Made by a program: the position numbers and the translations under genes. A model generated the notes under the pieces. It searched no databases, was not told the DNA's origin, and saw only the letters and a program-made list of their open reading frames with translations. DNA of 64,000 bases from Apus apus (taxonomy: Eukaryota > Chordata > Aves > Apodiformes > Apodidae), in contig NC_067282.1 of assembly GCF_020740795.1 (NCBI RefSeq), positions 169,290,274 to 169,354,273 on the forward strand, given 5' to 3'. Positions 53,401 through 61,800 of this stretch are shown here, piece after piece (the first letter of the stretch is position 1; each line of letters begins with the position of its first letter).

Positions 53401-55873
53401 CTTGAGCCCCAGAGCAAGATAAAACAACCAAATGAAACTCATCCAGCCACAAGCCCTAAATGACCCATTTACTACAGCTGCAAACAAAACTCCTGTCCCA
53501 GCTTGGGTACAAATACAGTTATACTGTACCCAGAAGAATGGCAAAACCACACAGTATACTTTTCAGTCCCTGCTACTGGCAAAACTAGTGGTTCCTACAG
53601 TCCAACTTGAACAAATATTAGTAAGTCAAATTAACACAGCACAACACAATCACAAACCAACAGCTTACCACTCCACACATACAGTAGTTTGTCCTTACAA
53701 ATATGGTGTTCTATAAAATGTCTGCTACATCAACAAACCAATGCAAATCACCTTCTGCTTTAGTATTTGTTCAACTGTCATCTTCAACCATCAGAACCAT
53801 GTCCTGTCTTATCAATTTAAGCTTCGGACTTTGAATCAGAAACAGTAACTCATTACTAGAAGCTTCTAGAGGACCCATCACAATGTCAGAATTAGAGGTA
53901 GTAAGAAAGACTTCAGTAGCTGCCTTTTGTACTTGACAGAAGAAAATGGGAAAGTACAAAGGTGTCAATCTCTCACAGTATAACTCGGGTCCTGAGACTA
54001 CACGAAAGTCCAAAAAATGAAACTTGGAAAAGAAAAAACTTCTGGGAGAAAAAAAGCAAAACAGAACCCAAGCCGAGGGAAAAGGAGCACTAGCCTACTC
54101 TCACTTTTCTGCCTTGTAATTTGGAAGGTTCACAAGCTGAGGAAGCAGACTGCAGAAATGCAGCTGCAGCCCGAGAGCAACCAGGATGAATACAGTGGAA
54201 AGAACAAAAGGATCTCCTGACTGCTAAGCCAAATCATCTCTAGACTCACTTCATCATCTGTACCATCATCCTTCCTTGCACCATGGCTACAGGGAATATG
54301 AATATTAACCACAACCTGAGTAGACCAGGACCATGTGAGTGCAACAGAGCATCCCCACCACTTTTCTTCCGGCAGTATCTGCACTACACTTACAGCACAG
54401 AACTGATAATGGACTCCGAAGGCTTCTGCATACGTGAATTACACACTTTTTTTCCTTAAAAACTTTATTTGTTATCAGTGTTTCACCTGGAACTGATTAA
54501 AACAAAACCAAGTTATTAAAGAAAGGTGAAGAATGTACTCTTAGGCTGAATGGTCTCTGTGCTAGGGTTCACCTCCACTGAAATTCATATAATGGTCTTC
54601 AGCTGTAAGGGAGAAACCTGCACAGGTAGACAAACTAAGAGCAAATCAATCCTCTCCATCATCTGTCCTCTGGTATGGCATTATTTTATACTATACCTTT
54701 ATCAAATTGTTCATCTTCTGAGTTATTTTATCGATAAATGTCTAAAGCATTAAAGTCTCCTGAGATAATGATAAAGTTGCTATCCAATTTAACTATGACA
54801 TCCATAATGTACTCCCTATTTCCTAGTTTTCTGTAGGGCAGGCAGGCACACAACTGGGCATCACTTAATAAGCCCAGTAAATGTACGAAAGTGCAGATGT
54901 TCTCAGTTATTTAAGTTCTAGGGCAGGAACAATGCGATCTGGGGCAACACAACCTGCAGATGCAGAAGAGTCACAAACAGGGCAGACTGCACACACAACC
55001 GGTAAGAACATCAGGTTTCGGCAGGAAAGCAGGCACAGAGATTTTTGGGAATGATGAGGGGGGAACAAAACAAATAAAAGCGGAGTGTCTGTAATCGAGG
55101 CAAGTTCTGTTTATTTCATGCACTTCCTCACTGAAAGAAGAGCTCCTCCTCTAGAGAAAAGCTGCGGGACTTTTTTTAACGACTAGGAGAGAACAAGGAA
55201 TTCAAGACTATAAAACAGGAAGGCAGTGTCTCCACTGATGCAGAAGGAAGCTGCACTAGCTCTGTCCGCCCCGCAACGAGCGTCCGACAAACTGCTCCCG
55301 CCCGGCGGCTTCTCCGCTCCTCCGCGAACAATGGCAGCACTTCCCGGGCCGGGAGCAGCGGCCGCTCCCCGCACCGCGCCCGGGAGGGCCCGGGCTCCTC
55401 CGCGCCGCGGCGGGCGAGGGATCTGGAGCCGCTCCTGCGCGGGCCTTTGAGACGGAAGGGAGGGAGGGAGGGAGAGAGAGAGGCAGGCGGGCGGGCGGGC
55501 AGGCGGGCGGGCGTCCGGCCCGGCGCCCGGCGGCCCCGCTCCCGCCCTGCCCGCCCGCAGCCTGCCCTCGGACGGCAGCCGAGCGCCGCGGCGCTCCCGC
55601 CGGGCCCCACCAGCCCCGCGGGCCGGGCCGGCCGCCCCCGCCCCGTCCCTGCGCAGCCCCGCACGCTGGGGCGGCGGCGGGAAAGCCCCGCGGCGGGACG
55701 GGCCGAACAATGGCGGCGGCGCGGCCGGGCCTGCAGGCGGCGCGGCGGGCGGGGGAGGGAGGGAGGAAGGGAGGGGGAGGAGGGGCCGCGCCGCGCCCGC
55801 CGGCCGCGCGTACCTGGTTGAATTCCTCGCCCACATCGGCGTAAATGTCGATGTGGTCCACGCCGTCCGCCAT
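38273..55873 (-). CDS. CPSF6: Cleavage and polyadenylation specificity factor 6 (CFIm68), spliced, 9 exons
   Basis: CPSF6 is the large subunit of nuclear cleavage factor Im. With NUDT21 it binds UGUA motifs in pre-mRNA and steers poly(A) site choice. Coding exons (minus) are 55814-55873, 47488-47697, 45673-45776, 44809-44954, 43869-44042, 42309-42813, 39899-40014, 39486-39639 and 38273-38462. They total 1659 nt (552 aa), or 551 aa, the human isoform length, if a tandem acceptor 3 nt downstream is used. The RRM lies at about 81-161, with RNP2 LYIGNL (83-88) and RNP1 ending SKGFALV (123-129). A Pro/Gly-rich middle (about 175-400) holds the [10 protein letters not shown] motif with Phe284-Gly285, the phenylalanine-glycine site known to dock on lentiviral capsids. 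The C-terminal RS-like domain (about 490-551) is the TNPO3 import signal. The start [20 protein letters not shown] lies in a CpG island. All introns are GT..AG. Confidence 0.97.
38463..39485. other. CPSF6 intron 8
   Basis: A 1.0-kb intron with short plus-strand ORFs and no recognised repeat or RNA gene. Confidence 0.6.
39486..39639 (-). CDS. CPSF6: CPSF6 coding exon 8
   Basis: Codes for residues 439 (split) to 489 ([20 protein letters not shown] to SYGSGS) plus two bases of Arg490. Acceptor TTTCAG|GGGACT, donor CCAG|GTAAAA. Confidence 0.96.
39899..40014 (-). CDS. CPSF6: CPSF6 coding exon 7
   Basis: Codes for residues 400 (split) to 438 ([20 protein letters not shown] to SDASA) plus one base of Gly439. 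Acceptor TTGCAG|AGAAAT, donor CTG|GTTAGT. Confidence 0.96.
40015..42308. other. CPSF6 intron 6
   Basis: A 2.3-kb AT-rich intron. Near its upstream end (42180-42225, plus strand) 'ggatcccttccagccctatt' resembles the last bases of an old CR1 tail, but only this scrap is left. Nothing else is recognised. Confidence 0.5.
42309..42813 (-). CDS. CPSF6: CPSF6 coding exon 6 (proline-rich)
   Basis: A 505-nt exon coding for residues 232 (split) to 399 plus two bases of Arg400. It is almost wholly Pro/Gly-rich and low complexity, and includes [12 protein letters not shown]. The complement reads as GGTGG-rich repeats, which creates spurious Val/Glu- and Trp/Arg-rich ORFs on the plus strand. Confidence 0.96.
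42814..43868. other. CPSF6 intron 5
   Basis: A 1.05-kb intron. In mammals a 37-residue alternative exon of CPSF6 lies between these two constitutive exons. I could not identify an equivalent here by eye. A short (AT)n run is at about 43148-43162. Confidence 0.5.
43869..44042 (-). CDS. CPSF6: CPSF6 coding exon 5
   Basis: Codes for residues 174 (split) to 231, a Gly/Arg- then Pro/Gly-rich segment ([20 protein letters not shown]), plus one base of Ala232. Acceptor TTGCAG|CCACAC, donor CCGG|GTAAAA. It has [12 protein letters not shown] where I remember the human protein as AAFPQGGRGRGR. Confidence 0.95.
44043..44808. other. CPSF6 intron 4
   Basis: A 766-bp intron. It contains a T/G low-complexity patch at 44440-44502 with a short (TTTG)n run and is otherwise featureless. 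Confidence 0.6.
44809..44954 (-). CDS. CPSF6: CPSF6 coding exon 4
   Basis: Codes for residues 126-173 ([10 protein letters not shown] to MQSRK) plus one base of Thr174. Acceptor TTTCAG|ATTTGC, donor AAAA|GTAAGC. End of the RRM. Confidence 0.96.
44955..45672. other. CPSF6 intron 3
   Basis: A 718-bp AT-rich intron with no recognised element. Confidence 0.6.
45673..45776 (-). CDS. CPSF6: CPSF6 coding exon 3
   Basis: Codes for residues 91-124 plus two bases of Gly125 ([10 protein letters not shown] to GQSK). Acceptor TTCAG|TGGACA, donor AAGG|GTAAGA. Central RRM. Confidence 0.96.
45777..47487. other. CPSF6 intron 2
   Basis: A 1.7-kb AT-rich intron with no recognised repeat, RNA gene or extra exon. 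Confidence 0.6.
47488..47697 (-). CDS. CPSF6: CPSF6 coding exon 2
   Basis: Codes for residues 21-90 ([10 protein letters not shown] to LYIGNLTW), 210 nt, phase 0 at both ends. Acceptor TTTAG|GAAGCT, donor TGG|GTAAGT. It contains the start of the RRM with RNP2. Confidence 0.96.
49480..49590. repeat. A-rich low-complexity tract with (CAAA)n
   Basis: About 110 bases of A with interspersed C, including several CAAA units. It lies inside CPSF6 intron 1 and is transcribed as a T-rich tract. The 66-codon Lys/Thr-rich ORF across it is not a gene. Confidence 0.85.
54730..54860 (-). mobile_element. Ancient LINE endonuclease-domain fragment
   Basis: The minus strand encodes, uninterrupted, [12 protein letters not shown] followed by [18 protein letters not shown] and then a stop. 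The hydrophobic strand plus GDFNA is the hallmark motif of the APE-type endonuclease domain of non-LTR retrotransposons such as CR1 and L2. Nothing else of the element is obvious on either side. It is an old fragment in CPSF6 intron 1, in the same orientation as the gene. The clade cannot be decided from so short a piece. Confidence 0.6.
55457..55514 (+). repeat. (GGGA)n / (GGGC)n G-rich simple repeat
   Basis: Successive GGGA units, then GA units, then GGGC and AGGC units. The G-runs make a quadruplex likely on the plus strand. It is located in CPSF6 intron 1, about 300 bp past the exon 1 donor. Confidence 0.85.
55814..55873 (-). CDS. CPSF6: CPSF6 coding exon 1
   Basis: Codes for residues 1-20 ([20 protein letters not shown]), phase 0, donor CAG|GTACGC. 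It lies in the CpG island and is followed by the 8.1-kb intron 1. Confidence 0.95.
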
Positions 55874-56300
55874 GATCCCGCCCGGCCGCGCCTCGGGCCG
55901 CCGCCAGCCGCGCCCGGCTCCGGAGCGCCGGGAAGGGGGGCAGGGGCGGGCGGGGCGGGCAGACGCCGTCACTTCCGCGCGGGGGGCTGCGCTTCCGGCG
56001 GCGCCGGGGCGGGCGGCGGCCCCGGGGGAGCCGCCCCGCCCCGCCCGCCCTGCTAGGCCGCGGGGTCTGTGCGGCTCGGGCTGCGGGGCCCGGCGCCTGC
56101 TCGTGTTTCTCGCTGCCGCCGCGCCGCGGGCAGCGCTGCCCCGCGGAGGAAAAGCGCCTGGAGTGCTGCAGAGCCAGGGAGTTGAATTAACCTCGGCAGC
56201 CGGTGCCGCCTCCTCAGCGCGGGGTGCGCGGGCCGGGCCCGGGAGCGCGGCCTGACGGGTGGGGAGGCGGTGAGGGAGCGCCTGGTTCTGCCTGTGTCCG

Positions 56301-58049
56301 GACTGCGGTTACAGAGCTCGGCTTCAGCGTCCCGGAACGAAGAGGGCTGGTGTCAAAGGAAGAGGGTCGGTCGGTCGGTCGGGTGGGTGGTTGGTTGGCT
56401 TTTCCCCCGCGTTCAGAGCGGTTAGGGTTGCAAAGACCACTTCAGATGATCGCTTCGTGAATGTGCCTGTTCTCCACATCCGTGTTTCAGGTTCAGGTGC
56501 TTTCAAAACCAGCGAGCGTCTCCCGGAGCTTTATGTTCGGAGTGTTCTACCTCATAAAGTATGTGCTGCATTGTACATTATGTCCCGCATCCACAAATAA
56601 AGCTGCTTTTTTTTACCTCATCATGAGCTGACGATAAGAAGCTGTGTTTCTCAGACTAAATTGAAATAATGAAAAATGTCACTGCAAGGAATAAAAATGC
56701 TTAGTGTTACTTTTTAGCTTGTCTTCCTTTTTTTTTTTTTTCCCATGGCTGGGAGTACTTCCCAGTTCTTGGACTCGGCACCCATGTCCCAAACTGTCCT
56801 AACTTCACATCAGTACCTGGGTGCAGACCATCCCTGTCTACTTTGCTGCCCACATATTGTAGACTCCGTTGGAAGAAAAGACAAGCAGACCAGAAAAGAG
56901 CTGAAAAATCAGAGACACATGACAAGGGGTGTGCTGTGGAGCACACCTGCCATCAGTCTGGATATACCTTAGGCATGGAGGTGCTTCAGCATTTTTCCTG
57001 GAGTTCTTACCTAGGTTGTGGCACATGAAAATTTGTCAGCTGCAGACCTTGTCATTCCTGGTGTTAATATTTCTGGAAGCCAGAAACTCTGTCATTGTTT
57101 TCAACTATTGGAGTTTCCTGGTTAGAGGAACTAGCAGCTCCCTTACCCTTTGGAAAAGGTCGGAGTATCACCTGAAAAAAAGACGTTTTAGAGGTGGTAG
57201 CTAGGAACAAACAAACAAGCAAAAAAGCTTTAACTGAACTTTTGGTGTTGATTACAGTTATGACTGACAATGCTGAGTCTGATCCCAGGTTAAAAGCACA
57301 AGTTCACATCTATGAATGCACAAGTCATATGTGAATTAAATGATTCATTGGTTTTGCAAGATTCACTTTTGGATTTGCCTCAGGGCCTACAGGTTCTGTT
57401 CAAGAATTGAGATGTGGGTTCACATATTTGCTAAATGTTGAACTGTTTTAGTGACTAGTCTTCTCGAGAGCAAAATGAAAGAAAGCTTAACCCTTGCTGT
57501 CCCGGCAATAGAAATGGGAAGTTCATTTTCCCATTGAAAATGAATTATTTCGTTTCATTGACATGAAATTCACAGAAGAATTTGCAGGTTGTGTGCAGTT
57601 GAATGTGTTATGTGCATAGCTAAGAAAATTATGCATTGATTTTAATTATGTTTAAAAGGACAAGGAAATTAAGTATGTATGAAAAAGTCAGTACAGTCAC
57701 CTCAGAAACCACCCCAGGGATTGCCGCTAGCATTTGAAGCACCCCCCACCTGGGGCCTTTTGAAGAGGAAAAGACATGGCCTCTTCTCTGCTCTTTAAGA
57801 TAATGAAGGGCAATCAGTGAAGCCCTTGGACCCTGCCCTGAGCTGTGTTTCCTACTCAGAAGGCTTTTCCACTTTGAAGCCTTTCCAAATATTTCGATTT
57901 GCTAGATTTACTGCCCACAGGCATTTACACAATAGGCTGTGATCATTCTTATCCTTGTATACATAGCGTTAAACAAATTTTGTAAACAATGTAGGGGACT
58001 AAATATGACTCGAGCTGTTCTATTTATTTTCTGCTGTGTTTTCATTCTT
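56301..58049. other. CPSF6 upstream flank
   Basis: The GC content drops sharply after the island. A short (GGTC)n-(GGGT)n-(GGTT)n tract is at about 56365-56397. A plus-strand AATAAA followed by a T-run is at 56596-56601. A T-run lies at about 56727-56742. No gene is recognised; by synteny CPM would be the next gene beyond this side. Confidence 0.5.
56596..56601 (+). terminator. Plus-strand AATAAA near the CPSF6 promoter
   Basis: AATAAA followed by 'gctgctttttttt', about 0.7 kb upstream of the CPSF6 start codon and pointing away from it. It could end a short divergent promoter transcript. This is position-based inference only. Confidence 0.3.
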
Positions 58050-58800
58050 TTAGTGAGTAGACTTACTAAATACATCTTCATCTTTCTTGTGATCCACAAT
58101 AGCTTCTTTGTGAATTAATATCTCTCTGTGGAGCAATTCAGAGTTGATCCACTCCAGTGCAAATGTTAAGGCCTCACATCTTGTACACCCTGAAATTATT
58201 TGGACCATACAGTTCAGAAGGCTGAGGTGGAGCAGGGGCTGAAACAGAAGTTTGGTCACAAGAGAAAGAGTTATTGGTGGTACAACTTGGTCTGGGAGAA
58301 GAGTCCTGATGAGGTTTGTTGGAGACAGCAAAAGCCACAGGTTTTGAACTAACTGCACACCTTCCAAAGCCATAGGCATCATGAGAACAAGTGGCAGCAG
58401 ATGAACTGATGCCTTCCATCTGTTCCCTTTTTCACACCATGGGATATTCTTTCATCTGACTGCCACAGCTGGAGGTCCCTTGATACCAAAAGTAGGAGGA
58501 GAAAGGGACATTGGCAGCTCTACATAAGAAAGTGGCCTACACATTAAGTCCCTGTTTCTCATGGATCCACAAGAGCCTATTTGTTTGTAGTTCCTTTGGT
58601 CTCTCCTGTGGTACTGATGCAAATTCAAGTATAATCCTCATTTTGAACATAAAAGCAGCATCTGGTGCTCTGAGAACCTTATGATGCATGTTGTGTTAGC
58701 CCACAAGACCTCTCCATTCTTTCCTCTCCAAGGCCTTTCAGAGCCTTTTTTACTAGGCTGTTACTGCTAGAAGGCAAAGGGGAGGAGAGTGCTTTTCCCA
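58050..58800 (-). pseudogene. Frame-broken coding-like relic, unidentified
   Basis: On the minus strand, protein-like segments follow one another in different frames. The order is PSSSNSLVKKALKGLGEER (about 58760-58700), then RRDQRNYKQIGSCGSMRNRD and VELPMSLSPPFGIKGPP (58620-58470), then SKPVAFAVSNKPHQDSSP and PQPSELYGPNNFRVYK (58415-58180), then CEALTFALEWINSELLHREI and HKEAIVDHKKDED (58175-58065). The last junction looks like a one- or two-base frameshift, and a stop and frameshift separate the second and third. Composition is protein-like. I cannot name the parent gene. It could be a retropseudogene or a decayed single-copy gene. Chance is possible but less likely over 600 bases. Confidence 0.4.
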
Positions 58801-61800
58801 CCTGTTCGTATTGTGTGAGATTACTTCAAAATAGATTTAAATGTATTACTTCAGGTAAGAGGAGCAGAACCAGTTTTAACATAATAACGCGTTTCAAAAA
58901 GGAATTATTTTTTTAGAACACCAACACAGCAAAAATATATCTTTGTTTAAAAAAAATAATTTGATGGTAGAAATTTCCCTGAGGAATGAAGAGTGAGAAT
59001 GATACAGGAATTTTCAGACAGACGTATTATTTTAATATCATGCAGTAATGTTATAGACAACACAGTGAAACGATAAGATATAAGAAAAAATGCTGTGCCA
59101 ATCAGAATAGTACTCAAAATTAGAAGAGGTCTCAGCTTATCTGAGATCTGCAATGTATGTTTTGTTGTATAAACTTATGTCCTAGCTATGTTAGTCCAAA
59201 TGTATTGAACTTGTTTTGTTTCTTTAGTTGTAGTCCTGAAGATTTTGATCTTTCCAAAACTGCCTGGAGCCACTGCACACCTTCTTCTATTGTTTTTCTC
59301 CAAGTAAAATAATCCAAATGGTAAAAGTCTGTACTGTCTAAACTGTAAGAAATTGTCTTTTCCACTGAAATGCCTCAGTTTATAAAACTACTCAAACAAC
59401 AACTGAGAAAAAGTGCAGTGTTCCAAATGGGGTGGCAAATAGGCACAAATCCTTCACTGTGTACTTGCTTTCAAAGGCCTACATTTCAAGTTTTAATAAT
59501 TTAATGTAACTGCAGGATGACGAGGAAAGGGACAGTCATGTTCCCATTCCCGAACAAATGTAGCAAACAGCCCATGCTGGGAAAGAGGGGAATATTACCT
59601 CATGTTTTGGTTGCAGCTGCACAGTTAGATTGGACTAAGTGTAACATGAAGCTGCACCTGAAAGACATCTACAAGACCTGCTACTGGCACCCCTATTGTA
59701 GGGAAACAGCTGGTATTACTCATCTCTTGCCCAGAGTTGTCTTTTTGTAGGTATTCCATTGTTCTGGGCTCATACATGTGAGCATAGTGTTCCGTCTTTT
59801 TTTCCCCCCCTCTATAACTGTGCATCAGTCTGCTCAGGTTGAAAATTAGGGGAAACCAGGAGATGATTCACAAATGGCATGAATATTCCAACCCTCAAGG
59901 CAGGAAGGTGTATTAGAGAAGATAAGTATAGTGCAAGCAGTGATAATAAATTCAGTTGCCCTGTTTGAATCCACTTGCATATGAGCAGCTAATCAGAAGG
60001 CTCAGCTACCTGCAGAAAAAAGTATGAAATTGAGTTTTCAGCTTTAAATCAGATACAATTTTTTAGATAGCTTCACTTTCTTTTTGTTTAAAAATGTCTC
60101 TCCAAAGTTTAATTTTTACCCTTAAGATCAGGGTCACTCCTGTATTGCACCTGCCTTAGCACTTTGAGCCCAGGCTCACAACAGTACTCTCCAGGGGTCC
60201 TCTTGTTCAAGCTCAGCTATTTAGAAATACTGTTTCAGAGAGAAGCATCATCCATAACATTCAGGTATGTGGGTTTTTTTAAAACTTGTACACTTCCAGA
60301 TTTTAGGAGCAGCAATATTTATCATTGCTGTGTTATAAATAAGTAGAATGCGTCTGGAACTAGAAAGCAGTGTATCTTACTCAAACAGCGTCTCACACTG
60401 GTCCTTACCCACTGTCTGTGCAGCTCTGCTGAACAGCATCTGTGTGAGTGGCTAGTGATGGTCAGAGGGGACACACCAATGTCAATGGCCTCCAGGAGCT
60501 CATCACTTCTGCTGCCATGATGGCTTTCTTTGTGTGGTCTGGCAAGTTCCAACCCCTACCCTGCAGCTGGGATTGCAGCAGAAGGGCTGGGTGTCCCATT
60601 TCTACCACCAAGAGTTTGAGGAGTGGCTGTGCTGGGTCATAGCAGGCAGGTGCAGGGGGACAGGCTGCATCAGGCACCTTTGCAGAAGTACAACAGGGAA
60701 CAGGCACTGCTGTCACCTGTGGCTCTCCTAGGGTCCTCCTGCTTCCGGAGACAGTGGAGGGGAATGGCAGCTCAGAGGTTTTCCTTCCAACATCCCTGAG
60801 AGTGCCTGAGGGTGAGGCTGTGCACCCCAGCCAGGGTGTTAGTCTTGAGGGTGCTGCAGAGCTCTGTAAATCCCATGGCAGGTTCTTGCTGCCCTACAAG
60901 TCAGGGGAAAGGGGTCTCACCTCAGAGGGAGAGCAGTCAATCAGTGCCCATATCATAAATCACAACTATGTGTGCGCTGGTTACGGTTGTTACAGGACAC
61001 AGTTTCACATTTAGAGATAGCAAAGGGAAGCAAATGTGCAGAATGTGAATTGGTGAAGGCTGTGTGAGCTGCCCAGCTGACACCGCCAGACCTACCTGCA
61101 GGATACTTGTAATGCAGCAAAGTTGTAGCTGTCAAGGCCGTTCTCAAGGAGTGTTTCAGCATTGTTTTCACGTGTGAATAGAGCATACTTTTGATGTTAA
61201 CAACTTAGTAGCAGGAATATTCCTCATTCTCAACAAGGTTATTAGTTTAGGAACTTTAAGACTAGTTTAGGAATGAAAAATTTTCCTATGTAATAATTAA
61301 CTTCTGGTGTGTAAGGTCTCATTCTGAATTAGCTTTAGCTCAACTTCTTTCTGTGGTACAGAACATACACAAAGGACTCATTGTTTTGCATTTCCCCAAC
61401 ACTTTATATCTGAGTTTATGATATAGTTTACAGGCGTTTTAATATAGTCATTCACACTCTCTCTGTAAGTTAGGTGAGTATACAGTGATATTTGTTTTAA
61501 TCAAAAGAAGACAGTTGGACTCAAATTTCCAAAAGCACCTATTGAATTTGTGAGAATCTGACATTTGTCTGCCAGCCACTGCAGTCTTAGCAGAAATCAG
61601 TAAATGCTCATGGCATTTAGCACCTTTATGTATTTGACCTACTCAGAATGAATGGACATTTTAAGGAACATTGATTTTCTCTTCATTCAGGTGTAAGGTC
61701 ATACGATACCATCACTAATGCAGGGAAAAAAAAAAAAAAAAGTAGAAAATTTCAGAAATATTGGAAGAACACCTCAATCAATGAAAACAGTAACAAAACC

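Larger units (their letters stand above)
47698..55813. other. CPSF6 intron 1
   Basis: The 8.1-kb first intron. It holds a G-rich run (47901-47926), an A-rich low-complexity tract (49480-49590) and an ancient LINE fragment (54730-54860), all listed separately. Its exon-1-proximal end (from about 55250) is part of the CpG island. No embedded gene was recognised. Confidence 0.6.
55250..56300. promoter_or_regulatory. CpG-island promoter of CPSF6
   Basis: Very GC- and CpG-rich DNA around CPSF6 exon 1 with no TATA box near the start codon, typical of a housekeeping promoter. It includes a purine-rich run (about 55457-55484) followed by GGGC-type repeats on the plus strand (to about 55514), and ACAATGGCGGC-type motifs (about 55707). 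ORFs over 200 codons on both strands here reflect low stop-codon density and not genes. Confidence 0.8.

Noticed and set aside
55176-56255. Several ORFs of 120-238 codons around CPSF6 exon 1
   Set aside because: Same CpG-island effect. The only supported coding piece is the 60-nt CPSF6 exon 1; the rest is intron or flank.
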